Below, piece by piece: positions 41,664-56,600 of a stretch of 64,000 nucleotides of DNA. The position numbers and the translations under genes were made by a program. Every line of letters starts with the position of its first letter. Positions within the stretch are counted from its first letter, which is position 1. The notes under the pieces are model-generated. The model did no database searches and was not told where the DNA came from. It worked only from the letters and a program-made list of their open reading frames with translations. Origin of the DNA: Bimastos eiseni (taxonomy: Eukaryota > Annelida > Clitellata > Crassiclitellata > Lumbricidae); the NCBI GenBank assembly GCA_959347315.1, contig OY365815.1, positions 20,074,803-20,138,802 on the forward strand. The letters are read 5' to 3'.

Positions 41664-44600
41664 TCAGTGTGTTTGATGTGGATCATTAAAGAAATCTTTG
41701 GAAGAGGTAAATTTACGTCGGTATCTGTCCTGGGTGGGGGGTTCACCGAACGAAGTAAGCATGCTTGAAAATCGTTCAGATTCTTGCAAACCAGCTTCAT
41801 TTGAAACCCCGCTTTGAATGTGACCGGGTGACTGACTTGAGGATGTTTCCCTTTCACGTCGCAGTGCAGTCGGAGGAGAACTTTGTAAGTAAGGATCAGA
41901 TGTCAACGTTGACTCGGATCGAAAAGAATGACCGTCGGATAAACCAAGAAAACCTCTGCCACTTGAATAATTTTCAAAACTCAAGCGCCTCGTTACTGGG
42001 TCACAGTTTCCTGAGCTGGTGGCGAGATGCGAAACATCACACAGGCTCCCGTATGCTGGTCGTCCACATGTGACAGATCTTGGCTGTGAGTTGGATAAAA
42101 TGCCCTGTGACTGCGGTGAGCTACAAGAGTCGGAAGGAACAGAAGGATCACCTCGAATCTTCTGTTCAGTGGCCGATCTTTTGTGCAGAGCGAAAGGTGA
42201 AGTATAGGCAGATCTTGTGTACATATCAGGATCTGACCTACAAAAAACAGCTTAAAATTATATTTAGATCATGCACAATTAAAAAAGGTCAATTCAGTAG
42301 CTGCAAAAATGGAAATGATCATCAAATAGTCGAGATGAAAGTAATGACATGCTTCAGACTCCAGTTTATAACCTTAATCTCTGATTCTACATAAAATCTG
42401 ATGACAAATAACTCTATGATCTGATCTAGTTTAAACTACTAATGACTTCTACATCCAACTACATTAACACACACTGTCGCACATAATGCGTGACTAGCAT
42501 ATTAGTGAAATGCACACCACAAGGAAAGTCAGCTCACCAGGAATGATACAACATATAATTATTTGTTTAAGGAGAAAATTGTCTAGAAATGGTGAATTGA
42601 GCACTTAGAATGCCCCTCTTGCCCATGATTCCAATATGCATGTAAGTCATGGAATACGATTGGAAAGAGAATTTAGGAGATGTAAAATAAGCTAACAGTC
42701 TACACAATATCTGTGTTCATTCACCCTGTCTAACAATATGAATAAGCAATTAGAATAATTGAGCAAATTATTCCAACCTGTAGGTGGAATGTGAATGTAG
42801 AGGTAAAGGTGACGTCTTGTTGAGCACAGTCATTGCTTGTGAGATTTCGGCCTGTGCTCGACGGCGCACTTCCTGACACTCAGCCAGAAGCCTCGAAGAT
42901 TCGTCGTCCATTGAAGACACATTGTAGCTCTGACTATTATCAGACGACTCCAGCTTCCCTAGACTCTGACGATGATAATTGCACCGATTGTAGCTGCGAC
43001 ATCTTTCCAAGGCGGAAGGCATCCTTGGGAGACTCTCTGACTTTCTTGCCCTAGCACGCAGTTCTTCAAAAGACGTGTGCAGTTCTTGGTCCCGTTCCGA
43101 TGACCTGAAAGAACTAGTTCGGCCTGTGGAATGTGAATGTGAAGACGGAATATACCGACGCCTGGGAGGCGTTGGATCACACCACCGAGTTGCCTCAATC
43201 ACCTCCCGTCTGATGCTGGAAAGGTACTGCTGCATCTGACTTGGACTGAGACCTTCCTTGCTCCTCCCGCTGAAGCCACATGTCTTGCATGGCCGTTCTG
43301 GGCTGTGTTCAGCTGGCCGCCTGTCACTCGCATGAGACCTTGGATCCCAGTGTTCTTCGCCTCTTCTGACCGATCCATGTCGCAAGCCCTGGTTGCTGTG
43401 TAAGCGCATTCCTATGGTTGCTTCATTACTGCGTATTAGATCTGAAATGCGCTGACATGAGGCTGTCTGTTTCCGTTCCAAATCCCGGATCTGAGATTCA
43501 ATGCGCTGCCGTGAAAGTTCAAGCTTAGCCCTGTACTGACTCAAGTAGTGCTGACCAAAGCTTGACAGTTGCTCCTGTGGTGTTCCCATTGCATCCATCA
43601 CCCTTGACTGATCCCAGTCATCGCGTTCATCGATCGTCTGCAGCAGAAGGTCTGCCTGACCAATGAGATAGTGCAGCTGAGCCTCGGCCAATTCCACCTG
43701 AACCTTTGATGGAACGATGTCTCGTGCAAGCAGCTCAATGATCCTCTCTCGCTCACGCCTCAGTCGGTCCAGCTCATCAGAAGTGTTGCTGTGCCCATCT
43801 GCTGGTGGTATGTCTCTGTACCTGCGTCTACTCCTGGAGTAAGCGGGAATATCAAAGCTGAGACTGCTCTGGCCAGAAGTGTCACCTGGTGAGCTGTAGC
43901 GAAAATCGTCTATGCCAGAGTCATGAGTGCCAGAAGAAATATTTCCATGACCGATAGGGGTGTGCCAGTGGTGGTACTCATAACCTGTCTCTGGTGCTGA
44001 AGGTCTCCCCGAAAGATGTGCTTCTTCACTCCTCCATGACGGCACATCACTATAATCGTGGGCTGTCTCGCCAGAGGAATCATTCCCACGCCTTCCTGTC
44101 AAGAAATCTCCACTTGTGCGAAGACGAGAATGAGTTCCCAAAAAAGAAAGTGGAACTCTGCTATAGCTCTCTCCTGATCTTCTTTCTCTTGAAGCACTCA
44201 GGCCGTGAATGGTTGCCTCTAAATCTTTCTCATCAGAATGAATTCTTGTATCCAAATCATGAGAGATATCATCCAACAAACGCTGCTCCTCCCTCTGCTG
44301 TTTTTCCATGTCACGATAACTTTGAGAAGATGCAGCTGAAATATCAGATCGCAGGAGTTGAGCATCATACGGTGGAGGAACTGACCTATGATAAACACCA
44401 TCAGTGTCACTTGCATAGGTCCGGTCATGTCGATTAATCTGTGGAGAGCCTGTGTCATTTCCAAGGTGTCTTCCTCCAACAGCATGTGTCGTGTCATCCA
44501 CTCTACGCAAAGACGTATGCAATGCGTCTGCTTCACCTTCGTCCACACTATCCATGACAACACGCACTTGTCTGTCAATGTGACTCTCTCTGAAGCAACT

Positions 44601-47600
44601 CGGATTGGTTTCAAATGGTCTGCTTATAAGAACATCATGAACAATGCTCTGTTCATCAGTTACATACGGAACAGTATCTCTGGGGCGAACAAACTCTGAA
44701 GTGGCAATTGAAAGTGAAGTGCCTAAACTTAGGTCATTAAGTCTCTGAACTGCTGACATCATAGAGATGTCTGACTTCTGCTGGGATTCATGCTGCAGCC
44801 TGCTCAACACAAACGAATGTGCATCCTTTGAAACTGGCTGATCATCAGTACTTCTGTTGTAACTCGTAACATCAGTCATTGATGACTCCCCATCTGAACG
44901 CTTCTTGTGGTGACGAATGAACGGAGGATCAGTCTCTCTGTCCCCATCTGGCCATGAAGACGTTGCTCCACTGTGTTGTTCCACTGTGTTTCTGATGTCT
45001 CTTTCCAGGTGACTTCTCCCTGAAGTGTCAGCATACCGTAAATGTCTTGGAGAAGAGACAATGTCTGCCCTTTCGGTCTGTACCTCTGTTGCTGAAGTTC
45101 CAGATACCGAAAGTGTCTTGTTAGAACCAAAAACCTGATATGCACGAAGGCCTCTGCCAAAACCTTCATGGTAGGTAGCTGCAGGGTTAGTCTGTATCTC
45201 AATCTCTCTCCTTGCTGGGTCTTCCCAATGGTCCCTGTTGCTAGTCTGTGTCTCAATGCCTCGCACCTCTGGGTAAGTCTGGGTTTCTATTGTCCTACGA
45301 TAAGGTATATCTGACGTACTAAATCTCTTCAACAGATCTACTTCTGATGGTAACTCTGAGTACCTCAAGTCGGTCTGACTAAATGCTGCTCTCATCTGAG
45401 TTGCTGCCTTCCATTCATTGCAGCTTACATCCAGCCACTCATCATGAGGACCTTCCATGTCAATCAGCGAATGCCATCTCTCACGATTCTCGGCATGGCT
45501 TTCCTTTACACCGAGTTTCTCTCCAGACACTCTGTCCGGAGGTGTTCGAAGTGATGAAATTGAAAACCCAGAGGAGTCATCCACGATATGACGTCTGCCT
45601 TCATCAGTAATCGTTCTATCCCATAAATCCATTTCATTGGAACTTCTGTCTTTTCCAATTGTCTTTCTGTCATTTATACCAATTTCAGACATTTTTCGGT
45701 TGTCAGTCCATTTAGTATTTAAATTGCGTTCAACAGGATGACCAATCATTCGTATCTGCAAATCTTTGTGCTCTACATGAATTTCCAAATCATCTACCTT
45801 TGAAGCTGCTTCAGGTATCATACTGGTCACTTCTCTACTGGTCACTGAACTATCAAGGTCATTCACTTTGAGATAGTTAGTTCTAAGTTGAGGCCTGATA
45901 TCTCTCCCTTGCTCACTTCCGTCATCAAAGTGAATGTCATCTTCTCCATTTTCTTCAGTGCATTCACTTGCCACATTGGTCTTTGGACTACTATCGCCTT
46001 CATCAACAAAGGAGTCATCTGGGGTACTGGAAAGTGGTAGGTCTACTGTGCTGCCATCTCGAATTTCTGATGGCCTCCATCGGCGGTAGAAAACATCTTC
46101 TCCAGTTGAAGTGCTGTCACCAAAGATCCTTTCTGGTAGAATGTCCTCAAAAAATAAATTCTCCAGGACATCCAGAGATGTTGACCTCTGCAGATTCTTT
46201 GCTTCAAGATTTCCAGTAAACTGCGACACCTCCGAAACTGACGCTGACCTCGTAAAATCAAATGAATTTTTTCCTCTACGATTCCTGTGGCGCCCTCTGG
46301 CATATTCCGCATCACTATCATCTGAGCACTTTGGAAACAAATACAGGTATGTTAGACTGTCATTTGACGCGCTCTTTGTCCGGCGAAAACATCGGGGTGA
46401 TAATAGAGTCCTCTGTCTGTCATGAATAACTGCATCATCTTCGTATACTGGAAATTCTTTTCCTGTCCTGGTATTTCGTCTTGGAAAATTTTCCAGAATC
46501 TTTTTTTCTTTCCCCTGTTCATGACTGTATTCGCCAATGGAATTTGGAAGCTCTTTGAAAAATGGTAGAATGCCTTCAAAAAGCACGCTCTCACTTCCTA
46601 ACAGATCCTCATCACTTCTAGATAGAGTAGAATTCAACGAGAGATAACCCTGTCTTTCAGGCTGTAACTTCTGGTTCCTATCAAGCTCTGAATTAATTTT
46701 CACAGACACAGCTGAACTAATGCCATCTCTCTGTGCAACATGGTTCAAATCTAATCTTTCAGCATGAAAGTCTGAAGATGGCAAAAGGAAACTTGCATCT
46801 GGTGGATCAGTCATTTTCGAGGGAACGAGCTTTCCACCTAAACTGTCTAGCAAAGAGACCTTGCAGGAATCACTGGGACTGCCATTGTATTTATCATCAG
46901 GCATGCCTGAACCAGCTTCAGTAGACAAATGCCATCCTCCATACCACTTACCGTTTCCCTTTCCCATGCCTTCAGTCAGTGTGGTTGATGCCTTCCAGTC
47001 AATGCAACTAGCATCAGCCTTTTCATCACCTCGTAATTTGTCCTCTACTTTCTTCCTCAGCTCTCCATCTTGAAGTTCACCTAAGCATCCTGTTTCTGAA
47101 AAAGTAGCATCTTCACTCATAACAGCTGCTTCCACCAACAAAATCATTTCACTATCCAGCTCTGATGATGCAGAACCAAGTGGTTTAATTTCAATGTCGA
47201 GTGCGATATGAGTGAAATCAGGTTGGTATGAATGTGGTAAGTCATCCCGAAGTACTCTACCACACTCTCGTGGCAGACGGTGTGGTTGCGTGTTGGACGG
47301 CTGAAGCCCAATGAACTGATATTCAACCTCAGTTGATGCTTGTTTAGGAAATCCAACACATGAATGACCACCAGTCACAATCTCGACCTCTGCTCTTTTC
47401 GAGCTAGGAACCAAGTCCAAAAGCTGGGAACGCGGAGGGAAAAGATCCAATCCGAGTATTTCTGTGTCTTTGAAGGATGGCTTTATGGAAGAATTCCTAT
47501 CAGTTTCATGTCTGTCCGAAGTTAAATCATCGATGTTGAATGCTTGGACTGCAGCATCACCAGCTCCGTTGTAGGGATTCCCCGAACTGGCGTCTTGCTG

Positions 47601-50600
47601 CTTTCCAATAGAACCGCGTTCTGGTTGTATTTTGGCCCCACCAGTTTTTTGTCTGCCATGATCAACTGGACAAACACGGGAAGATTCCATCACCAGATCA
47701 GATGGTTGCTGAGACAGGGCTTTCATTTCTCTGTTACCAAGACCAAAGTGAAGCATCTGATTCAAAGTTCCGTTGCCTTTCATATTTTCTTCGCGAACAT
47801 GTATATCCAGTGTCTTCGTTGCTTTGCCCATGGTAAGTGTCTCCCCATCATCATCATCATCATCTCCAGTGGTTTCCATTTCTATAAGATCAGCTTCAGT
47901 GGTACTAAATTTATTGCCATCCACTGTCTTAGTAACCATTTCTGTGAAATCTCTTTGTATGGCATATTTATCACCTAATTCAATGTCTCTGGCATCTGCT
48001 GTGCTAGCATTTGTAATTTTGGAATTTACTTCACAAGCATCTGCATCTTTCACATGTGCTGCTGTAGCAGCTGCTTCCTTGGCATCTGCCTTTTTAACAA
48101 CGGCTCTGCTGGTACCTGCTTCACTGGTTTCGGCATCTTTGCAATCTTCTTCCTTGCCATCTACTTCTTGGCCATATGTTTTCATGGGCTCAGTTTCTGT
48201 AGCATATGATTCACTGGCCCCTGCATCCTTAGAATCTGCCTCTTTGAAGTCTGCTGCTTTGGGATTTGCATCTTTGATATTTGCTTCTTTGACACCTACG
48301 TTTTTGGCATACGATTTAATAGCATAGGCTTCCGTAACATCCGCATTGCTGGCATATGCTTTAATGGTAAGAGAATCTTTGACATCTGCCTCTTTGGCTT
48401 TAGCCTCTCTGGTACCTTGCTCTCTGTTATCTTCTTCTTCACTGGCACATCTGTCTCTTAAATCTGCCTCTGTGTCACCATTATCTTTGACATCTTCCTC
48501 TCTGACAAGTGCCCCTCTTCCATCCATTTCTTTTTTAACCCCCTTTCGCTTACCTGCCCCTTTGACATCTTCCACACGAGAATCTACCTCTTTGGTATCT
48601 GCTTCTCTGGCATGTGCCTCCTTCACAACTGCTCTGTTGGCATCTGCAAAGTTAACATCTGACTCTTTAGCTTTTGTCTCTTTGGCTCTTTGCCCTATGG
48701 CATCTGCTTCCTTGGCATCTGCTTCTCTGTCATCAGTTAGATTGACATCAGCTTCTCTAGCACCTAAGTCTCTGGTTTGTGCCTCTGTGATAACTGCCAT
48801 TTTGGCAGCTGTCTCTTTGACAACTGACTCTCTGGCAACTGCCTCATTACCTTTAGCCTCTATGACATCTACCTTCTTGACATCTACCTTGTTGTCATCT
48901 TCTTCAATAGCATCTGTTTCTTTGGTATCCTCCTCTTTGACATCAACATCTGTTTCAAAGGAATCTGCATTTATGGCATCTGCATTCTGGGAATCCGCTT
49001 CACACACATCGGCATCTCTCTGTTTGAAACCCGTCGTAGCCCCTCCGAAATATATCTGTCTGGTATCTGCCTCTTTAGTTCCTGTCAATTTCGATTCTAC
49101 TCTGCTGGAATCTGCCTCTTCGACATCAGCCTCATTGGAACCTGCTTCTCTGGCACGTACTGTGTAAACATCTACATCTTTGACATCTTCTCTGGTTCCT
49201 GCTTCTTTAGCTTTCGTTCCTCTCACATCTGCCACTTTCAAATCTACTTCACAGACACCTGTCTCGTTGGCAGTTGCCTCTTTGATGTCCGCTTTCTTAG
49301 AGTCTCTCAAAACCGAATGATTGGAATTTGTATCTTTTACATTTGCCAATTTGGAATTAGCCTGTCTGACAGCAGTCATCATGCAATCTCTGGCATCTAC
49401 CTTCCGGGCATCTGATTCTTTTACATCCAAAGTCTGGACATCTGCCTCCTTGGAATCTGCTTCCTTGTCATCTATCAAATTCGAAGCTGTTTCAATGGTA
49501 TCTACTCTGCTGGCATCTGTATCATCTGCCATCCTTGAAGATGTCCCTGAATCTGTTTCTTTTGAATCTGATTCCCTGGCATCTGTCACATTGACATCTT
49601 GTTTGCTGGCATTTGGATCTTTTGCACCTGTCTCTTTCAAATCTGCTTTGCTGGTATCTCTGTCTGTAGCCTCTGCCTCTTTGGTAAATGATGCTGTGTC
49701 AACCACATGTCTTGCATCCATCGCCTTGGTATCTGCCTGCCTGGCATCTTCCACTACGGCAGCACCTGCCTCATTGTAACCGGTGTGTCTAGCATCTGTC
49801 TCTATTGCATACGCTTCACACAAGTCTGCCTTTCTGGTATCTCCATGACTTAATTCCATTGCAATAGCAACTTCCACGGCAGCTGTTGCCTTCAAGCGAG
49901 CTACTTCCTCAATGGATTCTGTTACATCTGCATCTTGTACCTTAGCATCTGCTTCTACAACATTTACTTTGTTGTTATCTTTCAATGTGTCACCTTTTTC
50001 AATACCAAATGATTTGCTGGTGTCCTCAGCTTTCAAATCTGCTTCCCTAACAGCCTTTTCTCCAACATCTGTTTCTCTGGGGTGCACTTTAAAAGAATCT
50101 GTCAACAATAAATCACTGGCCTCTACCTTTCCTGGATCTGTATGTGCATTTAGTGAAACAACTGTGGATTTTAAAGCTGCTGCAGTATCTTCCAAATGAT
50201 CTGTAGCACCAATTTCTTTGTCCTTCGCAATATCATATTTTATGTGGGTGTGTGTTTCCAATGCATGTGTTTCTGTGGTATCTGTTTGAGGGGTGTCACT
50301 GTTTTCTGTGTTGGTCCCTGCAGCACCTGGCTTAATGGTATTGTTTTCTCTTATATCAATTTCTCTGGTTTCTGGTTCTGTAGAATCTGCCTTAGAAATG
50401 CCCATTTCTTTCGAATCAGTATCTTCTGCTCCCATTTCTTTGGCATTGGTGTCTGTTTGGTTTATTTCACTAGCATCAGTCTCATTCACATAATTTTCTT
50501 CAAATTCATCTTTGGTTGGAATCATCCTTGATTTATTGTCACTTGGCGAATATAAGTCTTCAAACTCCAATTTACACGTGGTTGGACCAGTCTTTGATTT

Positions 50601-53600
50601 ATCATGACTTCCCAGAACCGTGTCATCAAACTCAAATTCGCCTTTGGCTTTACCAATTTTTAACTTATCATCATTTGCCAGACTTTTGCCTTCAAATTCA
50701 CTTTTGGTTGGATTCAACTTCGATTTATCACCACTTGCCCAAAATGTGTCTTCAAACTTCAATTCACCATTAGCTGGACTTGACTTTGATTTATCATTAC
50801 CTGCCAGATCTGTGTCTTCAAAATTCCATTCACTTTTGTCATGACCCATCTCTGAATCATACTGACTTGCTAGATCTGAGTCTTCAAATTCAAATGCACT
50901 CTTGGCCAGATGCATCGTTGATTTATGGTCACTTGCCAAACTAGTACCTTTAGACTTCAATTCACCTGTAACTGGACTTGTCTCTGAGTTATCATCACTT
51001 GCCAAAACAGTGCTCTCAAACAACAATTCAATCTTGGCAGTAACAGTCTTTGATTTACAATCACCGGACAGACCTTTGTCTTCAAATTTCACATCACCTT
51101 TGGTTGGAATCATCTTTGAATTATTTTCATTATTGGTTGGACTCATCCTTGATTGATCATCACCTACCATACTTGTGTCTTCAATCTCCAATTTACCTTT
51201 GATAAAGCAAGTCTTTGATAAAGCACCACTTCCCAGACTTGTGTTTTCAAATTCACCATTGACAGGATCCGTATTTGATTTATCATCACTTGTCATATCT
51301 TTATCTTGAAATGTCAATTCACCTTGGGCTGGATTCATCTTTGATTTATCATCACCTGCTAAACCAAAATTTTCAAATTCCAATTCAAACTTTACAGGAC
51401 AGGTCTTTGATTCATCATCACTCGCAAGACTTGCTTCTTTAGACTCTAATTCGCTCTTGGCAGGAGCAGTCCTTGATTTACCATCACTTGACAGACCAGT
51501 ATCTTCAGATTCAAATTCACTCTTGGCAGGACCAGTCCTTGATTTACCATCACTTGACAGACCAGTGTCTTCAGATTCAAATTTGCTCTTGGCAGGACCA
51601 GTCCTTGATTTACCATCACTTGACAGACCAGTATCTTCAGATTCAAATTCATTCTTAGCAGGATCACTCCTTGATTTATCATCACTTGCCAGATCTGTGT
51701 CTTCAGATTCGAATTCATTCTTGGCAAAACCAATCCTTGATTTATCATCACTTGAAAGATCTGTGTCTTCAATCTCAAATTCATTCTTGACAGGATGTAT
51801 CTTTGATTTATTGTCACTTGCCAGACCTATGTCCTTAGACTGAAATTCATTCTTGACTAGACCCATTTTTGAACTATCACCACCTGCCAAACCTGTATCT
51901 TCAGACTCCAGTGCACTCTTGACTGGAAGCATCTTTGATTTATTGTCAACTGCCAGTCCTGTGTCAAATTCATCTTTGAGTAGAGTCGTCTTTGTTTCAT
52001 CATCACTTGCCAAACCAGTGTCTTTAGACCCTAATACTCCCTTAGTAGGACCAGTTTTTGATTTATCTTCACTTAACAGAATAGTGTCTTCAGACTCAAG
52101 TTCACTCCAGATAGGATGCATCTTTGATTCATCACCACATGCCTGAACAGGTCCTTTACACTCTAATTCACTCTTGGCAAGATCAGTCCTCGATTTATCA
52201 TCACTTGAAAGACCTGCGTCTTTAATCTCAAATTCACTCTTGTCAGGATGCATCTTTGATTTATTGTCACTTGTCAGACCTATGTCCGTAGAGTGACATT
52301 CATTCTTGACTGGAACCATTTTTGAATTATCATTATTTGCCAGACCTGTGTCTTCAGACTCCAATTCACAACTGGAACGACCCGTCCTTGATTTATCACC
52401 ACTTGATAGACCAGTGCCTTCAGACTTAAATTCACTCCTGACAGGATGCATCTTTGATTCATCTGCACTTGCCAGTCCTGTATCTTTAGACTCTAAATCA
52501 CTCTTGGCAGGACCATTGCTTGATTTATCACCACTTGATAGACCAGTGCCTTCAGACTTAAATTCACTCCTGACAGGATGCATCTTTGATTCATCTGCAC
52601 TTGCCAGTCCTGTATCTTTAGACTCTAAATCACTCTTGGCAGGACCATTGCTTGATTTATCATCACTTGACATACTATTGTCTTCAGACTCAAATTCACT
52701 CTTGACTGGACACATCTTTGATTTATCGTCACTTGCCAGACCTGTGTCTTCAGACTCAAAATCACAACTGGCAGGTCCAGTCCATGATTTATCATCACTT
52801 GATAGACCAGTGCCTTCAGACTCAAATTCACTCCTGACTGCATGCATCTCTGATTCATTGTCACATGCCTGAACTGGTCCAATAGACTCTAATTCACTCT
52901 TTGCAGGACCAGTCCTTGATTTACCATCTCTTGATAAACCCGTGTCTTCAGACTTAAATTCATTGTTCAAGTGACTCATTGTTGATTTGTCATTACCTGC
53001 CAGACCCGTGACTAGAGACTCTAATTCATTCTTGGTTGGATATATCTTTGATTTATCATCAAATGCCAGACCTGTGTCTTTAGATTCTAATACCACCCTA
53101 GCAGAACCAGTTCTTGATTTACCATCACTTGACATACTAGTGTCTTTAGAATCAAATTCACTGTTTAAGTGACAGATCGTTGATTCAATGTCACTTGCCA
53201 GACCGGTGTCTATAGACTCTAATTCATTCTTGGCTGGATCCTTCATTGACTCATCGTCACTAGCCAGACCTGTGTCTTTAACCTCAAATTTGCTCTTAGG
53301 AGGAGTACTCCTTGATTTATCATCACTTGACAGACCAGTACTTCGAGACTCTAATTCACTGTTCAAACGATGCATTGTTGATTTATCTTCACTTGCCAGT
53401 CCTTTATACTTAGACTCTAATTCACTGTTGGCAAGATCAGTCCTTGACTGATCATCACTTGACAGACCAGAGTTTTCGCACTCAAATTCACTCTTCACTT
53501 GAAGCATTGGCAATTTATCGTCACTTGCCAGACCTGCATATTCACCTTTGACTGGATGCATCCTTGGATTATTGTCATTTTCCAGACCTGTGTCTTTAGG

Positions 53601-56600
53601 CTCTAATTCGCTCTTAGCAGGACCAGTCCTTGATTTATCTTCACTTAACAGACCAGAGTCTTCACACTTAAATTCACTCTTCACTTGAAGCATCATTAAT
53701 TTAACGTCACTTGCCAGACCTGGGACTTTAGACTCCAAATCACTGGTGCCAGGACCAGTCCTTGTTTCATCATCGCTTGACAGACCAGTGCCTTTGGACT
53801 CAAATTCATTGTTCAAGTGACGCATCGTTGATTTGTCATCACCTTCCAGACCCGTGACTACAGACTCTAATTCATTCTTGCCTGGACCCTTTGTTGATTT
53901 ATCATCACTTGCCAGACCTGTGTCTCTAGACTCTAATTTAATCTTAACTGGATGCATCTTTGATTTATAGTCACTTGCCAGACCTCTTTCTTCAATCTCA
54001 AATTCATCTTTGACTAGAGTCGCCTTTGTTTTATCATCACTTGCCAGACCTGTGTCTTCAACACTTCTTGATTTGTCTTTATTTGTCAAAACCCTGTCTT
54101 CAGACTTCAAAACACTATTGCTTAGTAATGTTTTCGAATTCTCGTCATTTGCCAAAACTATATCTTCAAATTCCAATATACCGTCTATCTGTCCAATGAT
54201 CAAATTTTCAATTTTCAGACGTGCCTCTCCAGATTCTAATTTGATTTTAGTTGGCTCAGTATGTAAATTATCATTATTTTCCAGAACAATGTCCTCAAAC
54301 TCCAATTCACTCTTGGAGTTTACAGTCTGTGACTTTTCCTCATTTGCCAAAACTGTGTCTTCAAATTCGAACTCACTCCTGGCCAGTATAGCCTCTGATA
54401 TCTCATAATCCTCTCCAAATTTCACTTCGCTACTAATTGGTCCATTCTGGAATATTTCATCATTTGCAAGAACTAAGTCTTCAAACTCCAATTCATTCTT
54501 GGTTGGTTGACCCTCTGATTTCTCATCATTTGCCAAAACTATGTGCTCAAACTCCAATTCTCTCTTGGATGGTTGACTCTCTGATTTCTCATCATTTGCC
54601 AAAACTATGCCCTCAAACTCCAATTCACTCTTGATTGGGTGAGTCTCTGATTTCTCATCATTTACCAAAACTATGTGCTCAAACTCCAATTCACACTTGG
54701 GTGATTCAAGCTGTGACTCCTCATCGTTTTCCAGAACTGTGTCTTCTGCTTCATCTAGTGAACTGAAGACATTCTGCTTTTCTTCAATTTCCTCTGAGGA
54801 TGTAATCAACTTTTCCTTCTCTTCAGCTTTATCTGCTGAAGTGAAAAAATTATCCTTTACTCCTGCCTCAACTTTTGTAGCACTCAGATTCTCTTCTGAC
54901 TTATCTGTTGCAGCGAGGAACATTGTTTCTTTTGCTGAAGTGATCAAATCTTCTTTTCCCTCTCCTTTCTCTGCTGAAGTAATCAACTTCTCATTTTCTT
55001 CTGCCTCAACTGCAGAAGTACTAAAAGTATTGTCTTGTTCTTCTGATTCTTCTGCTGAAATGAGGAGCCTCTCTTTTTCTTCTGCTTCAATTGTTGAAGT
55101 AACCAACTTCTCTTTTGCCTCTCCTTTACCTGATGAAGTAATCTTCTCCTTTTCTTCTCCCTCAACTGCTGAAATACTCAAAGTACTCTCTTGTCTTTCT
55201 GCTTGTTCTGTTGAAGTGAAGAGCTTCTCTGTTTCTTTTACTTTGATAGTTGACATGATCAACTTCTCTGTTTCCTCTCCTTTGTCTGCCAAAGCAATTT
55301 TCTCCTTCTCTTCTGCTTCAACTGCTGAAGTACTCAAAGTATTCTCTTGTTCTTCTGCTGCAACGAGGGTCCTCTCTTTTTCTTCTGCTTCATCTATTGA
55401 TGTGAACAACTTCTCTTTATCCTCTCCTTTCTGTGCTGAAGTAAACTTCTTTTCTTCTGCCTCAACTGCTGAATCACTCATATTCCCTTGTTCTTCTGCT
55501 GCTTCTGCTGAAATAAGAAGCCTTTCACTTTCGTCTACTTCTTCTGTTGATGTGATCAACTTCTCTTCCTCACTGCTATCTGATGACGTAATCTTCTTCT
55601 CTTCTGCGCCAACTGCTGAAGTATTCAAAGTATTCTCTTGTCCTGCTACTTCTTCTGAATTGAAAAGTCTCTCTTTTTCTTTTATCCCAATTGTTGACGT
55701 GATCAACTCCTCATTTTCCTCCGCTTTCCGTGATGAAGTAATCTTCCCCTTTTCCTCGGCTTCAACTGCTGAAGCATTCAAATTCTCCTGTTCATCTGCG
55801 TCTTCTGCTGAAATGACGAGTCTTTCTTTTTCTTCTGCTTTGTCTGTTGATGTGATCAACTTCATTTTTTCCTCACCTATACCTGATGAAGTAATCTTCT
55901 CATTCTCTTCTGCGCCAACTGCTGGAGTGATCAAAGTATTCTTTTGTCGTCCTGCATCTTCTTCTGAATAGAAGAGCCTCTCTTTCTCTTTTGTCCCAAT
56001 TGTTGACGTGATCAACTTCTTATTTTCCTCCGCTTTCTGCGATGAAATAATCTTCACCTTTTCTTCTGCTTCAGCTGCTGAAGCATTCAAATTCTCCTGT
56101 TCATCTGCCTCTTCTGCTGACGAGGAGGAAATGAGGAGCCTCTCTTTTTCTTCTACTTCTTCTGTTGATGCAATCAACTTCTCTTCCTTGCCATTATCTG
56201 ATGAAGTAATCTTCTTCTCTTCTGCTCCAACTGCTGAAGTATTCAAAGTATTCTCTTGTCCTTCTTCTTCTGAATTGAAAAGTCTTTCTTTTTCTTTTAT
56301 CCCAATTGTTGACGTGATCAACTCCTCATTTTCCTCCGCTTTCCGTGATGAAGAAATCTTCCCCTTTTCCTCAGCTTCAACTGCTGAAGCATTAAAATTC
56401 TCCTGTTCATCTGCGTCTTCTGCTGAAATGAGGAGCCTCTCTTTTTCTTCTGCTTTGTCTGTTGATGTGATCAATTTCTCTTTTTCCTCTCCTCTACCTG
56501 ATGAAGTAGTCTTCTCCTTTTCTTCTGCCATAACTGCTGAAGTGCTCAAAGTATTCTCCTGATCTTCTGCTTCTTCTGCTGAAGTGAAAAGCATCTCTTT

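Noticed and set aside
48346..49167. 273-codon Ser/Leu-rich open frame on the plus strand
   Set aside because: Antisense shadow of the K-E-A-D-x array; the same 15-bp repeat generates stop-free antisense frames.
54673..55971. 432-codon open frame on the plus strand
   Set aside because: It mirrors the minus-strand 39-bp repeats and is Ser/Phe-rich as an antisense of E/K codons. There is no start context, splice logic or domain.
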